In this document: positions 11,531 to 22,175 of the stretch, in pieces | How positions within the stretch are numbered: position 1 is the stretch's first letter | Layout: every line of letters begins with the position of its first letter | DNA from: Pelobates cultripes | Lineage: Eukaryota; Chordata; Amphibia; Anura; Pelobatidae | Reading direction: 5' to 3' | NCBI GenBank assembly: GCA_933207985.1 | Contig: OW240912.1 | Coordinates: 107,368,372 to 107,432,371, forward strand | Length of the DNA stretch: 64,000 nucleotides | Translations under genes and position numbers: made by a program | The notes under the pieces: generated by a model | What the model was told of the DNA's origin: nothing | The model's database searches: none | Seen by the model: only the letters and a program-made list of their open reading frames with translations

Positions 11531-11571
11531 GAACAAATCGACGTTTCGACCCCTAAGAGTCTTTCTCAAAT
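11531..11571 (-). other. Degenerate hammerhead-like motif
   Basis: On the minus strand the order is TTGAGAAAG, a short stem, GGTCGAAACGTCG: the layout of a hammerhead core (CUGANGA-stem-GAAA) but with the CUGANGA box changed. Probably a decayed Penelope-like repeat fragment nested in the TTAA element. Activity is not expected. Confidence 0.35.
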
Positions 11572-12200
11572 ATATATTTATATATACACACACACATATA
11601 TACATACACACACATACACTGTCTAGGTGTATTTTACTATTATATATATATATATATATCTCAAATAACACAGACTGATACTGATTTTATTTATATATAT
11701 ATATATATATATATAATTATTGTTTTATATAATATAAAAAATAAATATGTAAATACGTTAAAAAATAAAAATGACAAATAAAAAAATATATAGATGTGTG
11801 TTATTTCGTTCTAACTGTATTGTGATATTAATATATATATATCTCAAAATACACATAGAACTAAATAATATATATCTATATACATAAATATATACGTATA
11901 TATCACTATATATATATATATATATACATACATATATTAAGTCTATATATTTATGTAATATTTTTACATAATTAGGTATTTTAATTAATTACAATTAGCA
12001 GGACCTGCCTGACAACCCATGCCCAAAGTAAAGGGAATTTCATTTGCTAGCACTATATTTAACCCTATAACTTTCCAAGACACCAAAAAACCTGTACATG
12101 GGGGTACTGTACAACAGTACCCCTCGTACAGGTTTTATGGTGTTTTCAAAAGTTACAGCGTCAAATATAAGACTTGTGTTTCATTTTTTACACATTAAAA

Positions 12201-12557
12201 TTCGCCAGATTGGTTACGTTGCCTTTGACACACTATGGTAGCCCAAGAATGAAAATTACCCCTATGATGGCATACCATTTGCAATAGTAGACAACCCAAG
12301 GTATTGCAAATGGGGTATGTCCAGTCTTTTTTAGTAGCCACTTAATCACAAACACTGGCCAAAATTGGTGTTTTTTGCATTTTTCACACACAACTGTGGC
12401 CAGTGTTTGTGACCAAATGGCTACTAAAAAAGACTGAACATACCCCATTTGCAATACCTTGGGTTGTCTACTATTGCAAATGGTATGCCATTATGGGTGT
12501 AAATTTAATTCATGGGCTACTATACAGTCTTAAAGGCAACGTAACCAATTTGGCGAA
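12201..12557. repeat. Long inverted repeat, arms about 170 bp
   Basis: 12201-12372 and 12383-12557 are near-perfect reverse complements with a very short loop. Sequence just outside each arm (12055-12110 and 12585-12625) is a direct repeat. Several short open frames here are mirror images of the arms and not genes. Confidence 0.9.
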
Positions 12558-12959
12558 TTTCAATTTCAAATGTAACGTGCTATATTTGACCCTGTAACTT
12601 CCCAAAACACCATAAAACCTGTACATAGGGGGTACGGTTTTACACGTGAGACTTTTCTGAATACAAATATGTGTATTTTATTGCAGTAAAAGCAAACAGT
12701 ATTATAACATTGACAGTTAAAATGTCATGTAGAACTAAAAAAATTTTTTTTCATATTAAATTATGTTTCATAGCTAAATATTTTATATTAAATGAAAGCC
12801 ATGTTTCCCCTGAATAAAATGATATATAATAAGTGTGGGTGCATTTAATATGAAAGAGGTGAATTACGGTTGGACAGACATGTAGTGCAAATGCCAGGTT
12901 TTGTTTATGTTTTGTTTTGTTCACAACGTGTACATTTGGCTCAGTCTTTAAAGGGTTAA

Positions 12960-13195
12960 ACTACCTCACTGTGTTTACGTCTACCACTTCAGCTGGAAGT
13001 TGTTATTTCATGCATCCACTTCCTTTCAGCAAATTAACACTACCTGATATTATTTTGAAACGTTTGCCCCTTTAATTTAAGTCCTCTTGTTGTGGTAGTT
13101 TTTTTTTTCTTTTAAATATACTAATCTTTTACTGTGTTAATTCCCTTTATGTATTTAAATGTTTCTATCGTACCCACCCCCTCTTTTTATATCTG
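12960..13195 (-). mobile_element. CR1-like LINE fragment, part 2
   Basis: Continuation of 11026-11160: the minus strand matches the region of the CR1-like copy at 60130-60370 that encodes the end of the reverse-transcriptase ORF. It is diverged, with stops and frameshifts. Confidence 0.8.
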
Positions 13196-13483
13196 TGTAT
13201 TACCCATGCTACTGGTTGGGTCTCTCTGCAGTATGACCATAACCTACAATTCAATATTGGACTCGCATGATAGTTCTTAATCTGTTCTCATCATTGTAAC
13301 ACATCAAAAAGAAAACACACTCAGACAATCCCAAATGAGCCATGATGTCTAGACATAAAACTTATTACCTTCATTAAAAGAAGCACGCCGTTTGACTGCT
13401 ATCTTTGTTATAAGCATGTGAATCATTAACCTCTTTTATGTTTTATGTGTATTACAATGAAACAATAGATATACATTTAAAAA
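13196..13483. other. No gene seen
   Basis: Unassigned DNA between the CR1 fragment and the large inverted repeat. Confidence 0.5.
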
Positions 13484-14833
13484 GAAACACTAATATCATC
13501 CAGGATTGGTCAGTGCTGTCCTTTGGCATGACATAACATTGGTCACTTAACCCAAACTATCCTGCTCTATTCTCCATGCTAGGCGTGTTTAGGGGAGTCT
13601 TTGTGAACCATTTGTATGTTTAGTAACTTCTTGTGACAACTTTTTCTCATTTTCCTCTGTATGTTTATATGGGAAGTAAAAACCAAAGGAAAAAAAAGTT
13701 ACCTGCGCTCTCTCCTTAATCTCTATGTATATTTAGACAAATGGAGATCATTTAGTTGCTCCAATGGCCATTGGAGGGAATGACCGCCTGCCAATGTCAA
13801 GGCAGACCCCCCCTAAGCGGGTCCTACACTGACCCTTCAGCCTGCTTCCTTGAGCTTCTGGCAAAGATATCTCTAATGAGACAGAAAGGGGTATTTTTTA
13901 TATACACCCCTATATACTTATTAACCCTTAATAGGGAACACATGGGATGAGTGGCAGCATTGTAACAAGGCTGTGTGATACAAAGTAAATACAAAAAGAG
14001 AAGTCCTGCGGTCACTCCCATTACTACTGGGCCGGCAGCAAGGACTACAGTACACATCAGCCCCAATATATAGTAAAAAACAAAGAAAAGAAAAAAAGTT
14101 ACCTGCACTCTCTCCTTAATCCCTATGTATATTTAGACAAATGGAGGTCATTTATTTGCTCCAATGGCCATTGGAGGGAATGCCCGCCTGCCAACATCAA
14201 GGCAGACCCCCCTAAAGCGGGTCCTAACACTGACCCTTCAGCCTGCTTCCTTGAGCTTCTGGCAAAAATATCTCTAATGAGACAGAAAGGGGTATTTTTT
14301 ATATACACCCCTATATACTTATTAACCCTTAATAGGGAACACATGGGATGGGCGGCAGCATTGTAACCAGGCTGTGTGATACAAAGTTCCCTATTAAGGG
14401 TTAATAGGTATATAGGGGAGTGTATATAAAAATACCCATTTCTGTCTCATTAGAGATATCTTTGACAGAAGCTCAAGGACGCAGGCTGAAGGGTCAGTGT
14501 TAGGATCCGTTTAGGGGGGTTGGCAGGCGGGCATTCCCTCCAATGGCCATTGGAGCAACTAAATGACCTCCATTTGTCTAAATATACATAAGATTAAGGA
14601 AAGAGCGCAGGTAACTTTTTTTTTTTCCCTTTGGTTTTTACTTCCCATACAAACATACAGAGGAAAATGAGAAAAAGTTGTCACAAGAAGTTACTAAACA
14701 TACAAATGGTTCACAAAGACTCCCCTAAACACTCCTGGCATGGAGAATAGAGCAGGATAGTTTTGGTTAAGTGACCAATGTTATGTCATGCCAAAGGACA
14801 GCACTGACCAATCCTGGATGATATTAGTGTTTC
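13484..14833. repeat. Giant inverted repeat, arms about 450 bp
   Basis: Left arm 13484-13938 and right arm 14387-14833 are reverse complements of similar length. The spacer contains a further direct copy of the inner part of the left arm (14083-14341). The repeat unit includes GGCCATTGGAG and GACAGAAAGGGGTATTTTT blocks. Short open frames recur in the copies but show no known domain. Confidence 0.9.
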
Positions 14834-15395
14834 TCAGGGGGGTCTGCCTTGACGTTGGCAGGCGGGCATTTCCTCCAATGGCCGTTGGATTAAGGAGAGA
14901 GCGCAGGTAACTTTTTCTTTTCTTTGGTTTATACTATATATTGGGGCTGATGTGTACTGTAGTCATTGCTGCCGACCCAGTAGTGATGGGAGTGAGCGCA
15001 GGACTTCTCTTTTTGTATTTATCACACAGCCTATTAAGGGTTAATAAGTATATAGGGGTGTATTTAAAAAATACCCCTTTCTGTCTCATTAGAGATATCT
15101 TTGACAGAAGCTCAAGGAAGCAGGCTGAAGGGTTAGTGTTAGGGCCCGCTTAGAGGAGTCTGCCTTGACGCTGGCAGGCAGGCATTCCCTCCAATGGCCA
15201 TTGGAGCAACTAAATGTTGCTAAATATTCCCTCCATTTGTCTAAATATACATAGGGATTAAGGAGAGAGCGCAGGTAACTTTTTCTTTTCTTTAGTTTTT
15301 ACTATATATTGGGGCTGATGTGTACTGTAGTCATTGCTGCCGACCCAGTAGTGATGGGAGTGAGCGCAGGACTTCTCTTTTTGTATTTGTATGGT
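14834..15395. repeat. Additional rearranged copies of the same repeat
   Basis: Pieces of the 13484-14833 unit recur at 14837-14895, 15010-15200 and 15230-15290. A block starting TATTGGGGCTGATGTGTACT occurs at about 14938 and 15306, and inverted at about 14060. The cluster is a mosaic of inverted and direct copies. Confidence 0.85.
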
Positions 15396-16921
15396 AAGTA
15401 GCCAAAAACACACCATCGTTAACAGTAGACTGCTATAAATTGGCAACTGGCTTGCAAAATTTAGATAACAACTGGCCCAAAAGAAAAGAAATCTCTAATT
15501 CCTAATTTGGCAGATTTAATGACTATTCCAAGTTGGAATGTAATATATAATACTACTATTATAGATTATGTTTGTAGGTATATAGCATATGTACACATTT
15601 GTTCTCTGTTATGTCTTTGTTCTCTGTTAATTTCTATATGAGTGTCTTCAATGTGATCCAAGGAAAGACCCCAAATTATTCCTTATATTTTGGGAGGTTT
15701 GCACTGTGCTAAAACAGGAAACTTAATGTCCAAACATATTATTAGAATTTCAATAGTCTTTCTTTCCTGGCAGTTCTCTGCGTCATTGTTGTCTCTCCCC
15801 TGTATCACCATTAACAGATTGCTTTGCTTCCTAAACTAAATTATTACTGCCGTTAACAGTATAAAGGTTCACACATTCCCAACACTCCTGCAGACAGAGT
15901 TTAGCAATACAGATTTTTATTTATTATATATGGATGATGCATTCTATTTTTAGAATCACACAGGACAATGATAATGTAGACTGTCTTCTACAATATATCA
16001 TTCGTGAAAGTCCTACTTTATGATATATGGCCTCTACTAAAGATTTCCCATGTCCCTGTGTTACTCCAAGCACTATGACCACTAAAGTGTTTTGATGTGG
16101 TCATGGTGCAAGGACCCTGAAATGGTTTACACCTCTGGCATATTTTATTAGCCTTTGGGGATTGAGAGTTTCTGGCTGGCTAATATTAATTATGTACATA
16201 TTCTATGCACAGGCGCTCAATCACCGATTGAGTGGGCTTACCTGATGCTCTCAGCCAATCAATGAATGGCAAGATTGACACCTGGCTTTTACAGCTCTTC
16301 AGAAGCATATGCTATAAAGCCACATTGCAGGCAACTCAGCACACGGTAGGACCCAGCTAAGTGGCAAACCATTACTCAGAGTAACTCATTTTTAAAGCCT
16401 GTGGCAAGGATGTTTAAAATGTAGATTTCAAGATATTGTACACCTAAAACTCCCAAGATTCTTTGACCAACATTTAGGACTCTGCCTGTTGGTCACTTTT
16501 GGCTGAGAGTAAAGTCTAATGGAATAGCGTATTAACATGGGATTTGTATTTTCAAAGTAAATCATGTGTATGTTCTTAGCAATATATTCATATAACATAT
16601 TCTTCACGTAATAAAACTAAATCAAATTGCATTTTATGTCAAGACACGGAGGCTCATATTGTGCATATCTCTTTCTTTACTTAACATACAGCAGCAAAGA
16701 GAGACCAATGAGAAAAAAGGATGCTAACATGTGACCTCCCAAACTCCACCTCCTCATGAACAGGCCTCACTATAATCCAGGATCACACCCTTCAACCTCC
16801 CTCTTTCTTTGCTGCTTTGGATGCAAGCTAAGTATTTTTCAGACCTCCTTTTAACACTTGATAATTGCTGTATAAAATGTCTATTTCATATTAGACCAAC
16901 ATTCTGCTGTCTGTCTGATGT
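15396..16921. other. No gene; possible decayed MITE at 16050-16540
   Basis: 16055-16110 holds a small hairpin (CACTATGACCAC/GTGGTCATGGTGC) of the kind found at MITE ends. No coding region recognised. Confidence 0.5.
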
Positions 16922-17330
16922 ATGCAGTTATTTGTTTTGCTTGTCAGCACCTGCATTTATGATGTTTTATGCTTGATCTGTTACTTGCCTGCCTGTTTCC
17001 TCTGGCTCTCTAGCCCTCTCACTCCTCCCTTGTGTGTTCCAAGCCTCAATTTCACCTGGCAGCCATCTTGGATTTTCAGCCTTGCCGTTCTTCACATTTT
17101 CGCGGCTCCTACACGCCACCGAACGCTCGTTTTGGGATCCCCTTGGCTCTGGCTCACCTTCTAACCACATTGTTCCCCATTTGCTTTGCGGGCCTAAACC
17201 CGTTTTTCGCAGTACTGGGCTGCGAGCGTGACATCATCAGACGACGCCCCTTCGCTTCTGGTCCTGCATGGCCAGCCTCTCTGCTCCTGTGTGTGCTCTT
17301 TGGTGACTGTACCTCCTGTGAGTTACCCTC
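16922..17330 (+). other. Unassigned segment upstream of recombinase relic
   Basis: C/T-rich, partly open DNA directly upstream of the tyrosine-recombinase pseudogene. It may be part of the same retroelement, but no gag or reverse-transcriptase motif was recognised. Confidence 0.3.
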
Positions 17331-17931
17331 TGTGCTCTCCTTGCCTGCCTCTCACGCATTATCTCAGTCTAAGCTGCACTTGGGACGTTTCTTGCGTCTT
17401 CCGAATGCGGATCTCTCACTTCAGCAGTTGTCGGCTAAACTGGTTACTCTGTTTTGCCTTGTGTCTTGCAAACGGGTTTTCTGACGTCAGGGTTCTGGTC
17501 TTGGACGCCTGTATTTTCACCCCGGATGGCGTGGTGTTCGATATTTCTCAACGAACTAAGTCCTCCTGTCAATCAGTGGTTTGCCCTGTGTTTCCTGATC
17601 GACCGCACTTATGCCCTGGGTTCCTGCCTTCAGGAGTACGAACACAGAACCGCCTCCCTGGATTTTTTTCACTTGTTACTCGCCTTGCAACACCTCTTTC
17701 ATCCTGTATCTAGCCCCACTTTGGCCCGATGGGTCAAATGGATATTGTCCTCTGCGGAGTCGATGTATCCTGTTTCAGTGCCCACTCTGTTTGCGGGGCA
17801 TCCGCATTGAAGGTAGTATCCCTAGGGGGTCGACTCGAGGATTTGATGCGATCAGCAATTGGTCCACCTTTCGCGAGTTTTACTTCAAGCCTATATCTCA
17901 CGTTTTCTCGCCTGTGGTGGCGCAGCTTTGA
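17331..17931 (+). pseudogene. Tyrosine recombinase relic (DIRS/Ngaro-type retroelement)
   Basis: Pieces of a tyrosine recombinase domain appear in order but in shifting frames: LSAKLVTLFCLVSCKRV (17429-17479), then SDVR...LDACIFTPDGVVFDIS (about 17483-17552), then LARWVKWILSSAESM (about 17719-17763), then FSAHSVCGAS and finally STFREFYFKPISHVFS (about 17864-17911). KRxSDVR and HSxRGAS correspond to the conserved Arg and His-x-x-Arg boxes of this recombinase group, and FREFY to the nucleophilic Tyr. In this copy HSxRGAS reads HSVCGAS, so an essential Arg is lost, and at least three frameshifts break the frame. DIRS and related elements use such an enzyme instead of a DDE integrase. Assignment to DIRS rather than Crypton is inference. 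Confidence 0.7.
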
Positions 17932-18399
17932 ACTTGCATAATATAAGCCTCCATGTCTTGAAAAAAATTACATGATTTTGCTAAGAAGAAAAGTGGGAAG
18001 CTGATGCTGTCGGAAGACAATCTAGGACAGTCACAAGGGGATAACTTTATTACATGAAATGGTAACTGGAAATTAGGAGAATGTAAAATGTCCAAAGGTG
18101 TGAGTCAAAATTAAAAAATAACCTTTAATAGTATTAAATATAATTACAAATAACCTAAAAGAAGGGGGAGGGGGAGAAAGAAAAAATATGAACAATTGGC
18201 TCAAAGTAATACGATATAGAATAAACTGATCACGGTGATAAAAGTAGTCAAACAAAGACCACTGCGAGAAAAATAGAGATACTAATGTCCAGGGCCGCCA
18301 CCAGAAATTTTGGGGCCCCTGACAAAGCACAAGGTCTTGGGCCCCCCCCCGCATGGCCCGCCCACAGGACTCCTACCTAGTCCGCTGCAAATGATGCAG

Positions 18400-19345
18400 G
18401 ACTGAATGTGGTGTGTATAGTGGAAGTGAATTAGAATGTGTGTAATGGATGTAGTGTTTGTGTGTATTAGATACTGTTTCTGCAGTGAATGCAGAGTGTG
18501 TGTTAGTGTAGTGTATGCAGAGTGTGTGTGTTAGTGTAGTGTATGCAGAGTGTGTGTGTTAGTGTAGTGAGTGCACAGTGTGTGTGTTAGTGTAGTGAAT
18601 GCAGAGTGTGTGGTAGTGTATGCAGTGTGTGTGTGTGTTAGTGTAGTGTATGCAGTGTGTGTGTGTTAGTGTAGTGAATGCAGTGTGAGTGTGTGTGTTA
18701 GTGTAGTGAATGCAGAGTGTGTGTGTTAGTGTAGTGAATGCAGAGTGTGTGTTAGTGTAGTGAATGCAGTGTGTGTTAGTGTAGTGTATGCAGAGTGTGT
18801 GTGTGTGTTAGTATAGTGAGTGCAGAGTGTGTGTATTAGGGTTGTGAATGCAGAGTGTGTGTGTGTTAGTGTAGTGAATGCAGAGTGTGTGTGTTAGTGT
18901 AGTGTATACAGTGTTAGTGCAGTGTATGCAGTGTGTGTGTGTTAGTGCAGTGTATGCAGAGTGTGTGTTAGTGTAGTGAATGCAGTGTGTGTTAGTGTAG
19001 TGTATGCAGACTGTGTGTGTGTGTTAGTGTAGTGTATGCAGAGTGTGTGTGTGTTAGTGTAGTGTATGCAGTGTGTGTTAGTGTAGTGTATGCAGTGTGT
19101 GTGTTAGTGTAGTGAATGCAGAGTGTGTGTTAGTGTAGTGTATGCAGTGTGTGTGTGTTAGTGTAGTGTACGCAGAGTGTGTGTTAGTGTAGTGAATGCA
19201 GAGTGTGTGTTAGTGTAGTGTATGCAGAGTGTGTTAGTGTAGTGTATGTAGAGTGTGTGTTAGTGTAGTGAATGCAGTGTGTGTGTGTGTTAGTGTAGTG
19301 AATGCAGAGTGTGTGTGTTAGTGTAGTGTATGCATGTAGTGTAAA
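18400..19345. repeat. Satellite, core TGTTAGTGTAGTGWATGCAG
   Basis: About 35 tandem units of roughly 22-32 bp, the length varying with the (GT)n part. It lies entirely inside the hAT-like element, so it moved or expanded with it. Confidence 0.95.
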
Positions 19346-19440
19346 TAGAGCATTCCAAAAATGTTATCCCTCCCCCTCTTACCTGGTCTAGGGAGGGGGG
19401 AGATTCCATGATGGTCCGGTGGCATTGTGGGGCCCCCGCT

Positions 19441-19630
19441 CCCTATACTTGCAGAGGGGGCCCAGCGGACTGCAAGTGTACTTACAAGCTCTTCCCTCTC
19501 TGTAACTCCCGCAAGCGCGGCGTGTTGCCATGGTAATGCTCTGACGGCCGCGGGTTTCGCGGGAGTTACAGAGAGGGAAGAGCTTGTAAGTACACTTGCA
19601 GTCCGCTGGGTCCCCTCTGCAAGTATAGGG
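19441..19630. repeat. 72-bp GC-rich inverted repeat in hAT-like element
   Basis: Arms 19441-19512 and 19559-19630 are almost perfect reverse complements around a 46-base loop. Overlapping open frames on both strands are mirror artefacts. Confidence 0.92.
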
Positions 19631-19866
19631 AGGCAGGAGGGCCCGCGGCTGCACACATAGATAGTGATATTCCCCCAGGACCGCCGGGTCAAGGTTGTCA
19701 CCCCCTGATGGCGGCCCTGCTAATGTCAAACACTGCCAATGAGGTAGTATGTAGTGGATACTTGATAATAACAATGTATTCACGTCCCTAAATAGGAAGT
19801 ATTGGAACAAAGTAACACACTATAGCAGAGATAGGTACAGCTGCTGAATATCATAGCAAAACAATA

Positions 19867-21478
19867 CAGTTGCAAGAAAAAGTATGTGAACCCTTTGGAA
19901 TGATATGGATTTCTGCACAAATTGGTCATAAAATGTGATCTGATCATCATCTAAGTCACAACAATAGACAATCACAGTCTGCTTAAACTAATAACACACA
20001 AAGAATGAAATGTTGCCATGTTTTTATTGAACACACCATGTAAACATTCACAGTGCAGGTGGAAAAAGTATGTGAACCCCTAGACTAATGACATCTCCAA
20101 GAGCTAATTGGAGTGAGATGTCAGCCAACTGGAGTCCAATCAATGAGATGAGATTGGAGGTGTTGGTTACAGCTGCCCTGCCCTATAAAAAACACACACC
20201 AGTTCTGGGTTTGCTTTTCACAAGAAGCATTGCCTGATGTGAATGATGCCTCGCACAAAAGAGCTCTCAGAAGATCTACGATTAAGAATTGTTGACTTGC
20301 ATAAAGCTGGAAAGGGTTATAAAAGTATCTCCAAAAGCCTTGCTGTTCATCAGTCCACGGTAAGACAAATTGTCTATAAATGGAGAAAGTTCAGCACTGC
20401 TGCTACTCTCCCTAGGAGTGGCCGTCCTGTAAAAATGACTGCAAGAGCACAGCGCAGACTGCTCAATGAGGTGAAGAAGAATCCTAGAGTGTCAGCTAAA
20501 GACTTACAAAAGTCACTGGCAAATGCTAACATCCCTGTTAGCGAATCTATAATACGTAAAACACTAAACAAGAATGGATTTCATGGGAGGATACCACAGA
20601 GGAAGGCACTGCTGTCCAAACAAAACATTGCTGCACATTTACAGTTTGCAGAAGAGCACCTCTCTGTTCCACAGCAGTTCTGGCAAAATATTCTGTGGAC
20701 AGATGAAACCAAAGTTGAGTTGTTTGGAAGAAACACACAACACTATGTGTGGCACAAAAAAGGTGCAGCACACCAACCTCAAAACCTCATCCCAACTGTG
20801 AAGGATGGTGGTGGGGGCATCATGGTTTGGGGCTGCTTTGCTGCGTCAGGGATTGCTATCATCGAAGGAAAAATGAATTCCCAAGTTTATCAAGACATTT
20901 TGCAGGAGAACTTAAGGCCATCTGTCTACCAGCTGAAGCTCAACAGAAGATGGGTGTTGCAACAGGACAATGACCCAAAGCATAGAAGTAAATCAACAAC
21001 AGAATGGCTTAAACAGAAGAAAATACGCCTTCTAAAGTGGCCCAGTCAGAGTCCTGACCTCAACCCGATTGAGATGCTGTGGCATGACCTCAAGAAAGCG
21101 ATTCACACCAGACATCCCAAGAATATTGCTGAACTGAAACAGTTCTGTAAAGAGGAATGGTCAAGAATTACTCCTGACCGTTGTGCATGTCTGATCTGCA
21201 ACTACTGTAAATGTTTGGTTGAAGTTATTGCTGCCAAAGAAGGTTCAACCAGTTATTAAATCCAAGGGTTCACATACTTTTTCCACCTGCACTGTGAATG
21301 TTTACATGGTGTGTTCAATAAAAACATGGCAACATTTCCTTCTTTGTGTGTTATTAGTTTAAGCAGACTGTAATTGTCTATTGTTGTGACTTAGATGATG
21401 ATCAGATCACATTTTATGACCAATTTGTGCAGAAATCCATATCATTCCAAAGGGTTCACATACTTTTTCTTGCAACTA
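19867..21478 (+). mobile_element. Complete Tc1-like transposon
   Basis: A 1612-bp element flanked by TA (19865-19866 and 21479-21480). Ends begin CAGTTGCAAGAAAAAGTATG and mirror each other over about 200 bp. Within each terminal repeat the block AAAAAGTATGTGAACCC occurs twice (outer about 19877, inner about 20066; inner and outer on the right at about 21268 and 21453), an IR/DR arrangement as in Sleeping Beauty-type Tc1 elements. The transposase frame inside is uninterrupted. It is inserted within the Penelope-like element. Confidence 0.95.
20243..21259 (+). CDS. Tc1-like transposase, 338 aa, apparently intact
   Basis: Cut-and-paste DNA transposase that would act in the nucleus on the flanking terminal repeats. 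Residues about 1-115 form the bipartite paired-like DNA-binding region with helix-turn-helix ([20 protein letters not shown]), and SGRPVK at 59-64 matches the GRPR-like linker. The RNase H-fold catalytic domain has Asp154 (LWTDET), Asp242 (LQQDNDPKH) and Glu277 ([10 protein letters not shown]); 34 residues separate the last two, so the DD34E triad is complete. The length of 338 aa is typical for Tc1 (about 340). Two ATGs start the frame (20243 and 20246); the second gives MPRTKEL, the usual family start. The C-terminal region (residues 313-325) is cysteine-rich and looks altered relative to common family members, so activity is uncertain despite the open frame. Confidence 0.93.
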   Translation: MMPRTKELSEDLRLRIVDLHKAGKGYKSISKSLAVHQSTVRQIVYKWRKFSTAATLPRSGRPVKMTARAQRRLLNEVKKNPRVSAKDLQKSLANANIPVSESIIRKTLNKNGFHGRIPQRKALLSKQNIAAHLQFAEEHLSVPQQFWQNILWTDETKVELFGRNTQHYVWHKKGAAHQPQNLIPTVKDGGGGIMVWGCFAASGIAIIEGKMNSQVYQDILQENLRPSVYQLKLNRRWVLQQDNDPKHRSKSTTEWLKQKKIRLLKWPSQSPDLNPIEMLWHDLKKAIHTRHPKNIAELKQFCKEEWSRITPDRCACLICNYCKCLVEVIAAKEGSTSY

Positions 21479-22079
21479 TATATAAAGAACTTAGAATCCG
21501 GGGGAGTATTGCCTAAACAATATGTAAATAGATGGGCAACATCCTCCAATTATCCAGGTGAGACAACAGAATATCAAGATATACAAAGGAGCGAATATAA
21601 CGAAAATGCAACAAGAAGCAGTAATGAAAAAGAGAAAGTTAAAAATAAATATATATGAGAAAGGAACTGCAGCAAATTGATTAGGTTGCCAAAGTAAGCC
21701 TTGGAAAGCTGTGCCTTCTAGGGAACCTAAATGTCTAGAAATTTGTTGACTCTAGATAGTAGTGTCCTAATAACTGCTAGTTATATGAATCTATGCCTGT
21801 AAGGGCACTAAAATCCCTAAATCTGTGCCTTCGAGGACACCCAGCATCTAGATAACTGCTTTTTAACGCTAGTGAATAAGTGCCTATAGAGGCACGCAAA
21901 TCCCTCAAACTGTGCCTTCGGGGGCACTAAGCATATACGAAGCTGCTATCTTGCGCTAAAAAGGAAGAAAAATCTTCACCTTGCCTACTCTTCTCCACTA
22001 AAGTATACTGATCAAAGGGAGTAAATATAGCATGGTAAGGCCACTAGTAAAAAAGTTATAGGGAGAGGTCGGTTGTTTG

Positions 22080-22120
22080 AGCCTTGACACGCGTTTTGCC
22101 AGTAAGGCTCTTCAAGGTCC
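22080..22120 (-). other. Hammerhead-like motif in Penelope-like element
   Basis: On the minus strand: CTTGAAGA, stem GCC/GGC with a five-base loop, AAAAC, a minimal stem around GCGT, then GTC followed by AAGG. The order matches a type I hammerhead ribozyme (CUGANGA, stem II, GAAA, stem III, UH), but the CUGANGA box and the G of GAAA are altered, so this copy is probably inactive. Confidence 0.4.
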
Positions 22121-22175
22121 CCCTCTTTCTCCACCCATTCTCCTTTTTTACAGTTACCATTACATGATTTTGCTA

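Larger units (their letters stand above)
11161..12959. mobile_element. 1.8-kb TTAA-flanked element inside CR1-like LINE
   Basis: Begins TTAACCCCTTAAA (11161) and ends TTTAAAGGGTTAA (12959). The flanking CR1-like sequence is continuous if one TTAA is kept, and other CR1 copies in this window have a single TTAA at exactly that point, so TTAA is the TSD. This fits the piggyBac or Kolobok type of insertion. The interior has AT microsatellites (about 11390-11430 and 11640-11960), a hammerhead-like repeat fragment (11460-11571) and a long inverted repeat (12201-12372 / 12383-12557). No transposase is visible, so it is non-autonomous. Confidence 0.8.
18282..19727. mobile_element. hAT-like non-autonomous element with satellite and GC palindrome
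   Basis: The element 18290-19719 starts CAGGGCCGCC and ends GGCGGCCCTG, flanked by a perfect 8-bp TSD CTAATGTC (18282-18289 and 19720-19727). The interior has a large GT-rich satellite (about 18400-19345) and a 72-bp near-perfect inverted repeat (19441-19512 / 19559-19630). No transposase is encoded. The 8-bp TSD and CAGGG termini place it in the hAT superfamily. It is inserted into the Penelope-like element 17967-22175. Confidence 0.92.
17967..22175. mobile_element. Penelope-like non-autonomous element with 17-bp TSD, carrying two nested transposons
   Basis: The direct repeat ATTACATGATTTTGCTA occurs at 17967-17983 and 22159-22175. Between them lie about 1.1 kb of element sequence (17984-18289, 19728-19866, 21479-22158), interrupted by a hAT-like element and a Tc1 element that each bring their own exact TSD. 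A degenerate hammerhead-like motif sits on the minus strand at 22080-22120. Long variable TSDs and hammerhead motifs are known for Penelope-like elements. No reverse transcriptase is present, so the family assignment is inferred. Confidence 0.65.

Noticed and set aside
19318..19810. Open frames on both strands, 77-140 codons
   Set aside because: They are mirror images over the 72-bp inverted repeat and cross the end of the hAT-like element.
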